Assembly (NCBI RefSeq): GCF_021044795.1
Contig: NZ_JAJNOP010000004.1
Source of the DNA: Acidaminococcus hominis
GTDB lineage: Bacteria; Bacillota; Negativicutes; Acidaminococcales; Acidaminococcaceae
DNA: 64,000 nt
Reading direction: 5' to 3' (one strand)
The position numbers and the translations under genes are program-made. Positions 7,001 to 15,738 of the stretch are shown in pieces. The notes below the pieces were generated by a model, which saw only the letters and a program-made list of their open reading frames with translations, did no database searches and was not told the origin of the DNA. Numbering within the stretch: position 1 is the first letter of the stretch; every line of letters starts with the position of its first letter.

Positions 7001-7438
7001 TTAGCGAATATCGATGGTCAAATCTTCAGGCTTTTGTGCAGCATGAGGATGTTCAGAACCAGCGTATACATGCAGTTTTTTAATGATTTGATTGCCCAGA
7101 CGATTGTGGGGAACCATGCCGCGGATAGCCATTTCAACCATCTTTGCAGGATCCTTTTCCAGCAGTTCGCCGGCTTTCGTATACTTGTCACCGCCCAGAT
7201 AACCGGAATGACGGAAGTAGATTTTTTGAACCAGTTTTTTACCGGTCAGTCTCACTTTAGCAGCATTGATAACGATGACGTTGTCACCAGTATCCATATG
7301 CGGGGTAAAGGTAGGTTTATGTTTACCGCGGAGCACCTTAGCAACTTCAGCAGCCAGACGGCCCAAAGTCTTATCGGTGGCATCCACTACATACCATTTG
7401 CGTTCAATGGTAGACGGGGTTGCCATGTATGTTTTCAT
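7001..7438 (-). CDS. rplM: 50S ribosomal protein L13
   Basis: 145 residues. WYVVDATDKTLGRLAAEVAK and NVIVINAAKVRLTGKK are L13 signatures, as are GMVPHNRLG and HPHAAQKP near the C-terminus. GGAGG precedes the ATG. First gene of the rplM-rpsI operon, driven by a consensus promoter with a leader of about 90 nt. Confidence 0.98.
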   Translation of the reverse strand: MKTYMATPSTIERKWYVVDATDKTLGRLAAEVAKVLRGKHKPTFTPHMDTGDNVIVINAAKVRLTGKKLVQKIYFRHSGYLGGDKYTKAGELLEKDPAKMVEMAIRGMVPHNRLGNQIIKKLHVYAGSEHPHAAQKPEDLTIDIR

Positions 7439-7531
7439 CCTTATTCCTCCTATAAAGCTTTTACTTTAGCGTATCCGGTGATGACTCTTTGGGAGGCTGC
7501 CGGGGCTAACGGCACGGTCTCAAAGTGATAC
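7439..7531 (-). promoter_or_regulatory. rplM leader, candidate L13 autoregulatory leader
   Basis: About 90 nt of transcribed leader lie between the inferred start near 7531 and the rplM ATG. It contains CCGTGCCGTTAGCCCCGGCA and a later GCCTCCC block. Firmicutes L13 genes often carry a structured leader bound by L13; I judge this one only by position and rough sequence character. Confidence 0.45.
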
Positions 7532-7537
7532 CCATAT

Positions 7538-7566
7538 ATTATAAACATTATTTAGATACTTGTCAA
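7538..7566 (-). promoter_or_regulatory. Perfect consensus promoter of rplM-rpsI
   Basis: TTGACA (7566-7561), a 17-base spacer, then TATAAT (7543-7538) on the minus strand, as expected for a highly expressed ribosomal operon. Confidence 0.85.
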
Positions 7567-7604
7567 AGGGAAAAAGTATCTTTTTTAACATTTTTAGGAA
7601 TTTT

Positions 7605-9068
7605 TTACGCCTTTTTGATGTAGGCAATGGCCTGCTGCAGCCGGGCCAGGGTCTTTTCCTTGCCCAGGAGCACCATGACGTCAAACATACCGGGGCTGAA
7701 GGTCCGGCCGGTCAGGGCCAAACGGGTGGGATGGATTACCTTGCCCAGGGACAGGCCCAGGTCTTCCGCCAGTTTGTTGTAGGCATCTTCCGTGGTCTTC
7801 AGGTCAAAGACTTCCAGGGCAGCCAGGGCGTCATAGCATTTTTGCAGCAGCTCTGCGGCTTCGGGCTTAAAGAACTTGGCTGCGCCCTTTTCATCGTAGC
7901 TTTCCACGTCCTTAAAGAAGTAAGCAGAAGCGTCCGCCACTTCTTCCAGGGTCTTCACCCGCACCCGAACTACATCCACCAGATGGTCGAAGTATTCCTG
8001 GTGGGCCGGCAGGTAGTTGTCGTCAATGAGGCCGGCCTTCTTGAAGAAGGGCACGGAAGCATCGGCAATCTCCCGCAGGGGCAGGGAGGACAGGTACTGG
8101 CCGTTAAGCCAGGTCAGCTTCTTCACGTCGTAGACGGCAGCCTTCTTGGACATTTTGCTGAAGTCAAAAGCCTTTACGGTATCTTCCAGGGTGAAGATTT
8201 CCTGGTCATTGCCAGGGGCCCAGCCCAGCAGGGTCAAGTAGTTGATGATGGCCTGATGGACATAGCCTTTATCCCGGAATTCCTCTACGCTGGTAGCGCC
8301 GTGGCGCTTGCTGAGCTTGCTCCGGTCGGGAGCCAGGATCATGGGCATATGTCCAAACTGGGGTACTTCGTAGCCCAGAGCTTCGTACAGCACGATCTGC
8401 TTGGGGGTGTTGGACAAATGTTCTTCCGCCCGCAGTACGTGGGTAATATGCATCATATGGTCGTCCACCACTACAGCAAAGTTGTAGGTGGGGATACCAT
8501 TGGTTTTCATGATGACGAAATCATCGAATTGGTTGAAATCGAAGGTTACGTCCCCGTGAATCATGTCATGGACGGTAATGGGGCCGCTGGCCGGCAGCTT
8601 AATCCGAACAGAGTACTTTTCGCCGGCTTCCACCCGCTTTTTGGCTTCTTCCGGGGGAATATCCCGGCAGGTGCGGGCATAATGGAAGGGCTGCTTCAGG
8701 GCTCTTTGTTTTTCCCGCTGTTTTTCCAGGTCTTCTGCCGAGCAGAAGCAGTAGTAGGCTTTGCCGCTGTCCACCAGTTCCTGGCAGATTTTCCGGTAGA
8801 TATCCAGCCGTTCGGACTGGTAATAGGGACCGTAGTCCCCGCCCACTTCCGGGCCTTCATCCCAGGACAGGCCCAGCCACTTCAGGCTGGTAAGAATCTG
8901 GGAAACGGAATCTTCCTTTAACCGTTCAATATCCGTATCTTCAATACGCAGGATCAATTTCCCGCCTTGGCTTTTGGCAAACAGCCAGTTGAACAGTGCC
9001 GTTCTGGCACCACCGATATGCAGATACCCCGTAGGACTGGGGGCAAATCTTACACGAATTTCACTCAT
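7605..9068 (-). CDS. gltX: Glutamyl-tRNA synthetase
   Basis: 487 residues, class I synthetase that charges tRNA-Glu (and possibly tRNA-Gln in a non-discriminating form). RFAPSPTGYLHIGGARTALF is the HIGH region and DRSKLSKRHGATSVEEF the KMSKS region. The helical anticodon-binding domain occupies the C-terminal third. The ATG at 9068, with AGAGG upstream, is preferred to the GTG at 9077. A promoter is visible at 9110-9138. Cytosolic and essential. Confidence 0.97.
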   Translation of the reverse strand: MSEIRVRFAPSPTGYLHIGGARTALFNWLFAKSQGGKLILRIEDTDIERLKEDSVSQILTSLKWLGLSWDEGPEVGGDYGPYYQSERLDIYRKICQELVDSGKAYYCFCSAEDLEKQREKQRALKQPFHYARTCRDIPPEEAKKRVEAGEKYSVRIKLPASGPITVHDMIHGDVTFDFNQFDDFVIMKTNGIPTYNFAVVVDDHMMHITHVLRAEEHLSNTPKQIVLYEALGYEVPQFGHMPMILAPDRSKLSKRHGATSVEEFRDKGYVHQAIINYLTLLGWAPGNDQEIFTLEDTVKAFDFSKMSKKAAVYDVKKLTWLNGQYLSSLPLREIADASVPFFKKAGLIDDNYLPAHQEYFDHLVDVVRVRVKTLEEVADASAYFFKDVESYDEKGAAKFFKPEAAELLQKCYDALAALEVFDLKTTEDAYNKLAEDLGLSLGKVIHPTRLALTGRTFSPGMFDVMVLLGKEKTLARLQQAIAYIKKA

Positions 9069-9109
9069 TGCCGACACCTCTTCCCATCGTTTTCCCTACA
9101 ATGTTTTTC

Positions 9110-9138
9110 ATTATACCACGCAAATCCGCTGATTTCAG
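9110..9138 (-). promoter_or_regulatory. Promoter of gltX
   Basis: CTGAAA (9138-9133), 17-base spacer, TATAAT (9115-9110), minus strand. It sits in the 79-bp gap after the helicase gene. Confidence 0.6.
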
Positions 9139-9147
9139 CAGAAAGTG

Positions 9148-10401
9148 TTATTTCTTTTTATTCTTCTGTTTCCGGGAGGCTTCCGCGTACTTGGTACCCC
9201 GTTTGTTGGGGCCCACGGCGTTTTTGCCCCGGCTGGGCACGTGTTTCTTCTTGGGGCGCACCGGCTTCATGGTCCGGCGCACGGTTTCCCCTGCCAGGTT
9301 CTGGCGCTCCAGGGTGATGTTCAGTTTCTGCTCCAGGTTTTGGAGCCAACGGGTTTCGTCCGCGGTGTAGAAGGTAATGGCCATGCCTTCGTTACCGGCC
9401 CGGCCTGTCCGTCCAATGCGGTGCACATACCAGTCCGCATCGTGGGGAATGTCGTAGTTCACCACCTGGGTGATGCCTTCCACGTCCAGGCCCCGGGCAG
9501 CAATATCGCTGGCCACCAGAATCTGGAGCTTGGCCTTCCGGAAGTTTTCCATCACGGTCCGGCGCTTGGCCTGGGACATATCCCCGTGGAGCACGTCCAC
9601 GTTGAAGCCTTCCCCGTAGAGCCAGTCGCTAAGGGCAATGGCCCGTTCCTTGCTGGCGCAGAACACCAGCATCAGGTAGGGGTTGTACCGGTGGATCAGG
9701 GTGGCCAGGGCCTCCTGCTTGTGGTCTTCGTTGACCTTGATGCAAATCTGCTGGATGGTGTCCGCCGTAGCCTGTTTGGGGGCAATGTCAATCAGCAGGG
9801 GGTTGGTGGTAATCTTCCGGCCCAGCTTCCGCACTTCCTCGTCCAGGGTAGCGGAACACATCATGGACTGGTGCTGCTGGGGCAGCAGGGACAGGATGGT
9901 CTCAATATCGTCCCCAAAGCCCTGGCGGAGCATTTCGTCCACTTCGTCAAGCACCAGATACACCACCCCGCCCAGGCTGGTGTTGCCCTTGCGCAGATGG
10001 TCCAAAAGGCGGCCGGGCGTTCCTACCAGAACCTGGGCCTTGGTGGAAATCTTCCGTTTTTCTTCTTCAAAATCCCGTCCCCCGCTGACCAGCAGGGTAT
10101 GGATTCCCGTATCGCCGGTGAGCTTGCGGATTTCCCCAGCGGTCTGCTGGGCCAGCTCCCGGGTGGGAGACAAAATCAGCGCCTGGACGTATTCCTTTTC
10201 CGGCACCACTTTATCAAACAGGGGAATCACAAAGGAAAGGGTTTTTCCCACCCCCGTCTGGGCCCGGGCAATTACGTCCCTCCCGGCCAGCAGGGCCGGT
10301 ATGGCCCGCTCCTGGACAGGCGTGGGGATATCCTTCCCCGTCTTGTGGAGCTTCTCTACCATCTCCGGATTCACTTTCAATTGGGCAAAACCAGCTGCCA
10401 T
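9148..10401 (-). CDS. DEAD-box family ATP-dependent RNA helicase
   Basis: 417 residues. Motifs in order: Q-motif (PTPVQERAIPAL), motif I AQTGVGKT, Ia PTRELAQQ, Ib TPGRLLDH, motif II LVLDEVDEM, motif III CSAT, then the helicase C domain with ARGLDVEGITQVVNYD and HRIGRTGRAGN. Motif II reads DEVD rather than DEAD. A Lys/Arg-rich tail of about 45 residues (ending SRKQKNKKK) is a likely non-specific RNA-binding extension, as in RhlE/CshA-type helicases. It has its own promoter, and a perfect 7-bp leader hairpin (10444-10461). Role in rRNA maturation or mRNA decay inferred from family. Confidence 0.93.
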   Translation of the reverse strand: MAAGFAQLKVNPEMVEKLHKTGKDIPTPVQERAIPALLAGRDVIARAQTGVGKTLSFVIPLFDKVVPEKEYVQALILSPTRELAQQTAGEIRKLTGDTGIHTLLVSGGRDFEEEKRKISTKAQVLVGTPGRLLDHLRKGNTSLGGVVYLVLDEVDEMLRQGFGDDIETILSLLPQQHQSMMCSATLDEEVRKLGRKITTNPLLIDIAPKQATADTIQQICIKVNEDHKQEALATLIHRYNPYLMLVFCASKERAIALSDWLYGEGFNVDVLHGDMSQAKRRTVMENFRKAKLQILVASDIAARGLDVEGITQVVNYDIPHDADWYVHRIGRTGRAGNEGMAITFYTADETRWLQNLEQKLNITLERQNLAGETVRRTMKPVRPKKKHVPSRGKNAVGPNKRGTKYAEASRKQKNKKK

Positions 10402-10497
10402 TGTGTCATCTCCTCTCGCTATTTACCTTTTTTGCAAAACTTTCCCCGCCCCGTGGCGGGGACAAAGCAAGGTACTACGCATACAATCGTATCTTTT

Positions 10498-10526
10498 ATT
10501 ATACCGTATGGCAGGGGCTTCGGTAA
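10498..10526 (-). promoter_or_regulatory. Promoter of the helicase gene
   Basis: TTACCG (10526-10521), 17-base spacer, TATAAT (10503-10498) on the minus strand. The leader of about 90 nt contains the stem CCCCGCC/GGCGGGG at 10444-10461. Confidence 0.6.
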
Positions 10527-10561
10527 AGCAGAAAAGCATAAATTGTCCGTTTCTCGTGAAA

Positions 10562-10945
10562 ATTTCACAGTCCTTCCCCTACGGCCTGCAAGAAAAAGAA
10601 GGGGCTGTGAAAAAATGAAACTTCTATCGTCGCCTACGGCGGCACTTCCTACACTCTTGCAGGAAGCGTTCTAGAGCTCTACTGGTCAAGTGAAAGAGAA
10701 AGATAGTACTACTATTTACATACCGTAATTTCATCTCTAACCCCGTTTTGCACATGACTCGTATAAGCCTAAGACTGGCCCCTTCAAGCGTGAAGGGGCT
10801 GTCAGCCTGTAGGGCTGACTGAGAAAGTTTAACCAAACAAAAGCGATTGGCTGAGAAAATTTTGATGTTCGGATATAGCTAAAACAAATGAATGCTAAAG
10901 AAGGGGCTGTGGAAAAATGAATACTCATTTTTTCACAGCCCCTTC
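10562..10945. repeat. Cluster of palindromic intergenic repeats (REP/MITE-like)
   Basis: A 21-base word beginning GAAGGGGCTGTG occurs at 10598-10618, again with one mismatch at 10900-10920, and as a perfect inverted copy at 10925-10945. The outer pair therefore forms perfect 21-bp terminal inverted repeats around 348 bp. A degenerate inverted copy (TTTCACAGTCCTT) starts at 10563. Inside lie GCCCCTTCA-agcg-TGAAGGGGC (10778-10799) and GTCAGCC/GGCTGAC (10801-10819), a double-hairpin layout like the repetitive intergenic palindromes of gut Firmicutes. No open frame of interest, so this 583-bp gap holds no gene. Confidence 0.6.
10900..10945 (-). terminator. Terminator of the tannase-like gene
   Basis: A long stem (10900-10911 with 10934-10945, extended by TGA/TCA around a short loop) just past the stop codon. 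It is also the right end of the repeat cluster. Confidence 0.5.
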
Positions 10946-10984
10946 CCGCATTTCACTTTTTATTCGCCAGCGCCCTGCAAAGCC

Positions 10985-12628
10985 TTAATGGCAAATACTG
11001 TCCATCCAGGCAAAAAGCTGGTCCAGGTCGTAATCCCCGGCGTGGCCCTTGCCCCAGACGGCAGCAAAGTTCACGTCAGCCCCGGTATTTTGCAGTTTCA
11101 GGGCCAAAATGGCGGGAATGGCAATGGCCGTATCCCGGTCCACGCTGCCGTGGCGGATCCGCCAATGGGGTGCCACGGTAACGCCCCGTTTGCCGATATA
11201 GGCCAGAGGGCTCAGGAGTTTGATATCCTCCGCCGGTGCCAGGCCGTTTTTGTCCGTCCGGTGCTTCAGGGAATACTCCGTAAAGTGCCGGGGTACATTG
11301 CTGCTGGTACCGAATTCATCGTTTTCCCCGGAAGTGCCGTCCAGCTTGTCAAAAGCCGGAGCCGCCTTCAGTCGAGTAGCGTACACGGCATATTTGCCCA
11401 GGTCCATAGCCACAGCCTTGCCGTTTTGGATGGTCAGCCAATCCAGACCGGACAGATCCTGCCCTGCAGCCAGGGCTGTCTGGGCGGAAGCCAAATACAC
11501 GGACTTGATGTAATCGGCAAAGCTGCCCTGCCCCTTCTTATCCAGGGTCAGCAGCCTGCCGCTGGGGTCCTTGAGCCCCAGACTGTTCACGTAGGCCGGG
11601 AACAGTTTCTTCAGGTCGTCAGAGGTTTCCTGCTCCAATTTGCTCATGACCTGGACGCTTTGGGTTTCCTGGGGCGCATTCTCCGGCCGGCCTGCGGCTG
11701 CGCCCTTTTGGGAAGCGGCAGCAGCTTTGGGAGCACCTTGGGGCATTCCCTGGGCCCCGGGCATGCCTGGGAGCCCGCCGGGCATTTTGTTCTGGTGGTA
11801 GAAATTCACCCCGTTAAAGACCCATTCGTAGGCCATATCTGCATGGGACAGGTTGGTAATGGGGCAATAGTCACTGGAAGCGTAGATATCGTCCCGTTCT
11901 TCTGCGGCGCCGATTTTCTTCAGGGCCGCCTCATAATCCTTGCTGTTGCCGGTGGCCCCCAGCAGGGCGGACAGGGCGCCCCCGGCGCTGGTGCCGTTGG
12001 AAATGATCCGCTCCGTATTGCCGGCGGGCAGCCGCAGCTGGTTGTGGCGCAGGTAGCGGACCGCCGCCTTGTAGTCCACAATCAAGGCCGGTGCCTTGCC
12101 CACATAGGCGCCGTCCGCGCCCTGGGTGGTACGGCCCCGAATGGCCGGGGCAGCCACCACGTACCCTTTGGACAGGGCCACCAGGGCAGCGTTGGGACCC
12201 CCGCTCATCCGGTCCTTTTCCTGGGGTTCATCGGCGGTACCGGGCATATAGCCCCCCACCTTGTTGGGCAGGAAAATAGGCGCTGTCTGGGCGGTGTAGC
12301 CGTTGACGCTTTTGCCCTCCAGGTAAGCAGCGGGCACAAACAGATTCATACTTTCGTATTCCACATTTTTCGGTTTGCTGACATAGACAATATTCCGGTA
12401 GGCGTAGTAGTCCACCTGCTGGTTCTGGTAGGTTTTGCTTTCCCGGATGCCCTTTTCCGGGTGGAAGGTCAGGTCGTAGGTTTTCTGGGCCTCAGTCCCG
12501 GTTTTCACGGCTGCTGCCGAAGGCTTTTGGGTATCGGCCGCCCAAACGGCTGCCGGTGCATAACAGGAGGCACCCGCCAGGATGCCGCAGACAAGGGCTG
12601 CCGAAAGCAGCTTTTTCGATTGACGCAT
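10985..12628 (-). CDS. Secreted tannase-like alpha/beta-hydrolase (subtype B tannase/feruloyl esterase type)
   Basis: 547 residues from the ATG at 12628, chosen for the AAAGGA ribosome site and because it begins a signal peptide (MRQSKKLLSAALVCGILAGA) with probable cleavage after AVWA near residue 30. ISNGTSAGGALSALLG holds the nucleophilic Ser (G-x-S-x-G), DYCPITNLSHADMAYEW matches the bacterial tannase region, and a C-terminal GKGHAGDYDLDQLF supplies the likely catalytic His. A low-complexity insertion rich in Gly, Pro, Met and Ala lies in the middle, where the lid domain would be. It would act in the periplasm or outside the cell on galloyl or hydroxycinnamoyl esters. Substrate inferred from family. 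Confidence 0.75.
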   Translation of the reverse strand: MRQSKKLLSAALVCGILAGASCYAPAAVWAADTQKPSAAAVKTGTEAQKTYDLTFHPEKGIRESKTYQNQQVDYYAYRNIVYVSKPKNVEYESMNLFVPAAYLEGKSVNGYTAQTAPIFLPNKVGGYMPGTADEPQEKDRMSGGPNAALVALSKGYVVAAPAIRGRTTQGADGAYVGKAPALIVDYKAAVRYLRHNQLRLPAGNTERIISNGTSAGGALSALLGATGNSKDYEAALKKIGAAEERDDIYASSDYCPITNLSHADMAYEWVFNGVNFYHQNKMPGGLPGMPGAQGMPQGAPKAAAASQKGAAAGRPENAPQETQSVQVMSKLEQETSDDLKKLFPAYVNSLGLKDPSGRLLTLDKKGQGSFADYIKSVYLASAQTALAAGQDLSGLDWLTIQNGKAVAMDLGKYAVYATRLKAAPAFDKLDGTSGENDEFGTSSNVPRHFTEYSLKHRTDKNGLAPAEDIKLLSPLAYIGKRGVTVAPHWRIRHGSVDRDTAIAIPAILALKLQNTGADVNFAAVWGKGHAGDYDLDQLFAWMDSICH

Positions 12629-12655
12629 ACAATCAGATCCTTTCTTTCCCATATA

Positions 12656-12706
12656 CAAAAAGAAGAACAACGACGATGCAAACCCTGTGCAGCTATCGTT
12701 GTTCTT
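12656..12706 (-). terminator. Terminator of the aspartate-type aminotransferase gene
   Basis: AAGAACAACGA (12663-12673) pairs perfectly with TCGTTGTTCTT (12696-12706). The minus-strand transcript ends in CTTTTTG. Confidence 0.75.
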
Positions 12707-12764
12707 CCCCAATTTCTATTTTATTGTAATTCTTTTCCGTGCAAGAGTCAAACGCTTGCTTACC

Positions 12765-13961
12765 TTAGAGGGTCCGGCCCGGATATTGTTTCAGGCCTTC
12801 GGCCAGAATGTGCATGGCCTTTTCCAGGTCCTGGCAGTTCAGCACATAGGCCAGCCGGGCTTCATCCACACCCAGGTTCGGGTTGGAGGCGTAGAAGCCG
12901 CTGCCGGGGGTAATCATGACCGTTTCGTTGTCAATGGAAAAGTCTTCCAGCAGCCATTTGGCGAAGCTTTCCGTATTGTCCACCGGGAGTTTCACCATGA
13001 CGTAGAAGGCGCCTTTGGGCTGGGAGGAAATCACCCCGGGCATGGCTGCCAGGGCAGCTTTGATGGTATCCCGCCGTTTGGTGTATTCCGCCTTCACGTC
13101 AGCCCAATAGGACTTGGGCGTGCTGTAGAGAGCAGCCGCACCGGCCATTTCCAGTTCTGGACAAGCCAGCCGAGCCTGGCAGCTCTTTAACAGTTCTGCC
13201 TGGAGGGCCTTGTTCCGGGTAATCACGCAGCCGCTTCTGGCGCCGCAGGCAGAGTACCGCTTGGATACAGAATCGATGAGCACCAGGTTATCGTTCAGTT
13301 CCGGCAGGGAAGCAAAACTGGTGTAGTCCCCGTCGTAGACAAATTCCCGGTACACTTCATCGGCAATCAGGGTCAGGTCGTGTTCCAGGACAATGTCCGA
13401 CAGCCGTTTCATTTCTTCGGCGTTGTAAATGACGCCGGTGGGATTGCCGGGATGGGTAATCAGAATGGCCCGGGTCCGGTCGTTAATGGCCGCTTCAATC
13501 TGTTCCCGGCTGGGCATCCGGTAGCCGGTGGCAGGATCTGCGGGCACCCCGTTGATTTCCACGTTATAGGCGCCTACAAAGCTCTTGTAGTTGGCGTAGA
13601 AGGGCTCAAACATCACAATGTTGTCCCCGGGATCGCAGGTGGTCATCACCGCAAAGGCCAGGGCTTCGCTGCCCCCGTTGGTGATGTAGATATCGTCAAA
13701 GTCAAAGTGGATATTCCAGCCTTCATAGTACTTCTGGATAGCTTTGATCAGGTTCTCGTCCCCCTGGCTCTTGGCATAAGCCAATACCTTGGGATGGCAG
13801 GCGGCAACCCCTTCATAGAAGCTTTCCGGCGTAGCAATATCCGGCTGGCCAATGTTCAGATGGTAGATTTTGCGGCCGGCTTTCTCCGCCCGGTTGGCAA
13901 TGGGTGCCAGTTTCCGGATGGGAGAGGTAGGGATGTTCAGTGATCTTTGAGAAATATACAT
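12765..13961 (-). CDS. Class I PLP-dependent aminotransferase (aspartate aminotransferase type)
   Basis: 398 residues, full length. HLNIGQPDIATPESF and NGGSEALAFAV are the N-terminal and cofactor-phosphate regions, HPGNPTGVIYNAEE contains the Asn that contacts PLP, and DSVSKRYSACGARSG contains the Schiff-base Lys. It most resembles the AspB/AAT-Igamma branch. Likely reaction: amino group exchange between aspartate or another amino acid and 2-oxoglutarate in the cytosol. The start at 13961 lies 11 bp after the nucleoside kinase stop, so the two are cotranscribed. Exact amino-acid specificity is not resolvable. Confidence 0.88.
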   Translation of the reverse strand: MYISQRSLNIPTSPIRKLAPIANRAEKAGRKIYHLNIGQPDIATPESFYEGVAACHPKVLAYAKSQGDENLIKAIQKYYEGWNIHFDFDDIYITNGGSEALAFAVMTTCDPGDNIVMFEPFYANYKSFVGAYNVEINGVPADPATGYRMPSREQIEAAINDRTRAILITHPGNPTGVIYNAEEMKRLSDIVLEHDLTLIADEVYREFVYDGDYTSFASLPELNDNLVLIDSVSKRYSACGARSGCVITRNKALQAELLKSCQARLACPELEMAGAAALYSTPKSYWADVKAEYTKRRDTIKAALAAMPGVISSQPKGAFYVMVKLPVDNTESFAKWLLEDFSIDNETVMITPGSGFYASNPNLGVDEARLAYVLNCQDLEKAMHILAEGLKQYPGRTL

Positions 13962-13972
13962 AGCAAGACCTC

Positions 13973-15634
13973 CTATAATAGGTCACCAAAAATGGAGTGA
14001 CCAATGAACTCACGGATAATTGAGTTGTTGGGAATGGCCTCGTCATCAATGGATTCAACGATACTTAACATATCCATCAAATTCTTGGCTACGGTGTACT
14101 CCGGTTTATCCGGGGTAATCTTGGCCAAGAGAGGCTGGGCATATTTTTTCAGCACGGCCAGTTCGTAAATCAGCGTGGTGTTGAACATAATGTCCGCCTC
14201 CTCACTGAAAGGAAATATGTACTTTTCTTCTCCCGCCCGAACTTTCGGCCAATTCTGCAAGGTTTGCAGGGCATTGTGGGACCGGAATTGGGAATCCCGG
14301 ACCATTCGGCGCAGAAGCCGCATATCCGTTGTTGGTATACGATTATAATCGTCAAATGACAATGGTGTCAAGGCACTAATATAAATTTTTAATTTGTGTT
14401 TCGCTGAGACGTGACTAGAGAGCTTTTCGTTCAGTCCGTGTATACCCTCCACAACCAGAACCCCATCGCTGCCCAGTTGTTCTTTCTGGCCCCGGAACTC
14501 CCGTTTGCCGGATTTGAAACTGTAATGGGGAATTTCCACCGTTTTGCCCTTCAGCAGCTGTTCCAAATCGTAGTTGAACAGGTCCAGGTCCAGGGCATTG
14601 ATGGATTCATAGTCGTAGCTGCCATCGGGCAGCAGCGGCGTATCTTTGCGTTCCTTAAAATAGTTGTCCAGGGAAATGGGGATGGGCCGCAGGCCGTTGA
14701 CCCGCATCTGGACCGCTAGCCGCTGGGCAAAGGTGGTCTTCCCGGAGGAAGACGGCCCGGCAATGAGCACCAGTTTGATGTCCCGGTCTTCCTGGTCCGC
14801 AATCACATCCGCAATCTGGGCAATCTTCTTTTCGTGCTGGGCCTCGCACATCTGGATAATCCCCCGGCTGTCGCCCCGGGTAATGTACTGGTTCAAGGCC
14901 GCCACCGTGGGGCAGTGCATCACCTGGCCCATCTTTTCTGCCTGGGCATAGACGGAGGCCAGTTTCTGCCGCTCCTTAAAGGGCTTCAGATGATTGTATT
15001 GGCCCCGCTTACCATAGCGCAGCAGGATACCAGGCCCCATCCGCAGCAGTTCAAACTTCTTCAGGTACCCCAAATCCGGCAGCAGGGGACCTACAAAGTA
15101 GGCATTTTCCCGGCCCAGCTGGTAAATATTGATTTTGTAATCCGCCGGCAGGGCTGCCAAAAGCGGCGCCTGATCTTCGTAAAACCGGGGCTTCACATAG
15201 GGCCAGGCATCGTCCTTGGCAATCTGGGTCACTTCCACCGGTACCCGTTCCCGGATCATCTGTTCCATAAAGCCGGTCACGTCCGCCAGGTCGTACTTGC
15301 TCAGTACAATCCGGTTCTTGATATCGCAGAAAAGGGCATTGCCAAAGGTGTTTTCCACCTCCAGCCGCACTTCCGGCCGCAGCTTCTTCATGGCAGTAAT
15401 CAGGGCAAACAAAAAGGTGCTGATGTAGGCCTTATACCCTTCGGCAGAATCCAAATCCAAAAAGCCCACCCGGTCCCCGTTGTGGGGACAGAGCTGGAGA
15501 GGCACAGCTTCTCCATTGACTACACCCACCGCAATGGGCGCCTGGTATTGGCTTTGAAAGTCCTTGGCCATTTCCACAAGCGGGGTTCGATCCGCGTAGG
15601 ATCTTTTCTCCCCACCCGGTCCATAGATATACAT
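13973..15634 (-). CDS. Uridine-kinase-type nucleoside kinase with TGS/ThrRS-like N-terminal part
   Basis: 553 residues. The N-terminal half (for example GEKRSYADRTPLVEMAKDFQ and the ENTFGNALFCDIKNRI region) resembles the TGS and editing-like region of threonyl-tRNA synthetase, as is usual in this Firmicutes family. The C-terminal half is a P-loop kinase: LIAGPSSSGKTTFAQRL (Walker A), ISLDNYFKERKDTPLLPDGS (substrate region) and VVEGIHGLNE (Walker B area). The reaction is predicted as phosphorylation of uridine or cytidine. The ATG at 15634 follows GGAGAGG; the longer open frame upstream crosses a terminator and is rejected. Cotranscribed with the following aminotransferase. Confidence 0.87.
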   Translation of the reverse strand: MYIYGPGGEKRSYADRTPLVEMAKDFQSQYQAPIAVGVVNGEAVPLQLCPHNGDRVGFLDLDSAEGYKAYISTFLFALITAMKKLRPEVRLEVENTFGNALFCDIKNRIVLSKYDLADVTGFMEQMIRERVPVEVTQIAKDDAWPYVKPRFYEDQAPLLAALPADYKINIYQLGRENAYFVGPLLPDLGYLKKFELLRMGPGILLRYGKRGQYNHLKPFKERQKLASVYAQAEKMGQVMHCPTVAALNQYITRGDSRGIIQMCEAQHEKKIAQIADVIADQEDRDIKLVLIAGPSSSGKTTFAQRLAVQMRVNGLRPIPISLDNYFKERKDTPLLPDGSYDYESINALDLDLFNYDLEQLLKGKTVEIPHYSFKSGKREFRGQKEQLGSDGVLVVEGIHGLNEKLSSHVSAKHKLKIYISALTPLSFDDYNRIPTTDMRLLRRMVRDSQFRSHNALQTLQNWPKVRAGEEKYIFPFSEEADIMFNTTLIYELAVLKKYAQPLLAKITPDKPEYTVAKNLMDMLSIVESIDDEAIPNNSIIREFIGHSIFGDLL

Positions 15635-15696
15635 ACTGCAACCTCTCCTTTGCTGATGGTTTCTCGTGCTAAGTCTATATTGAATATTGTATACAA

Positions 15697-15728
15697 GAAA
15701 AATTGGCTGCCGAGGTCCGGCAGCCAAT
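15697..15728 (-). terminator. Terminator of the 15739-16989 aminotransferase gene
   Basis: ATTGGCTGCCG (15702-15712) pairs perfectly with CGGCAGCCAAT (15718-15728). On the minus strand it is followed by TTTTTCTTG. Confidence 0.85.
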
Positions 15729-15738
15729 CCATTTCTGT

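Noticed and set aside
10596..10945. Insertion sequence between helicase and tannase-like genes
   Set aside because: There are terminal inverted repeats, but no transposase frame and no visible target duplication; classed as a REP/MITE-like repeat.
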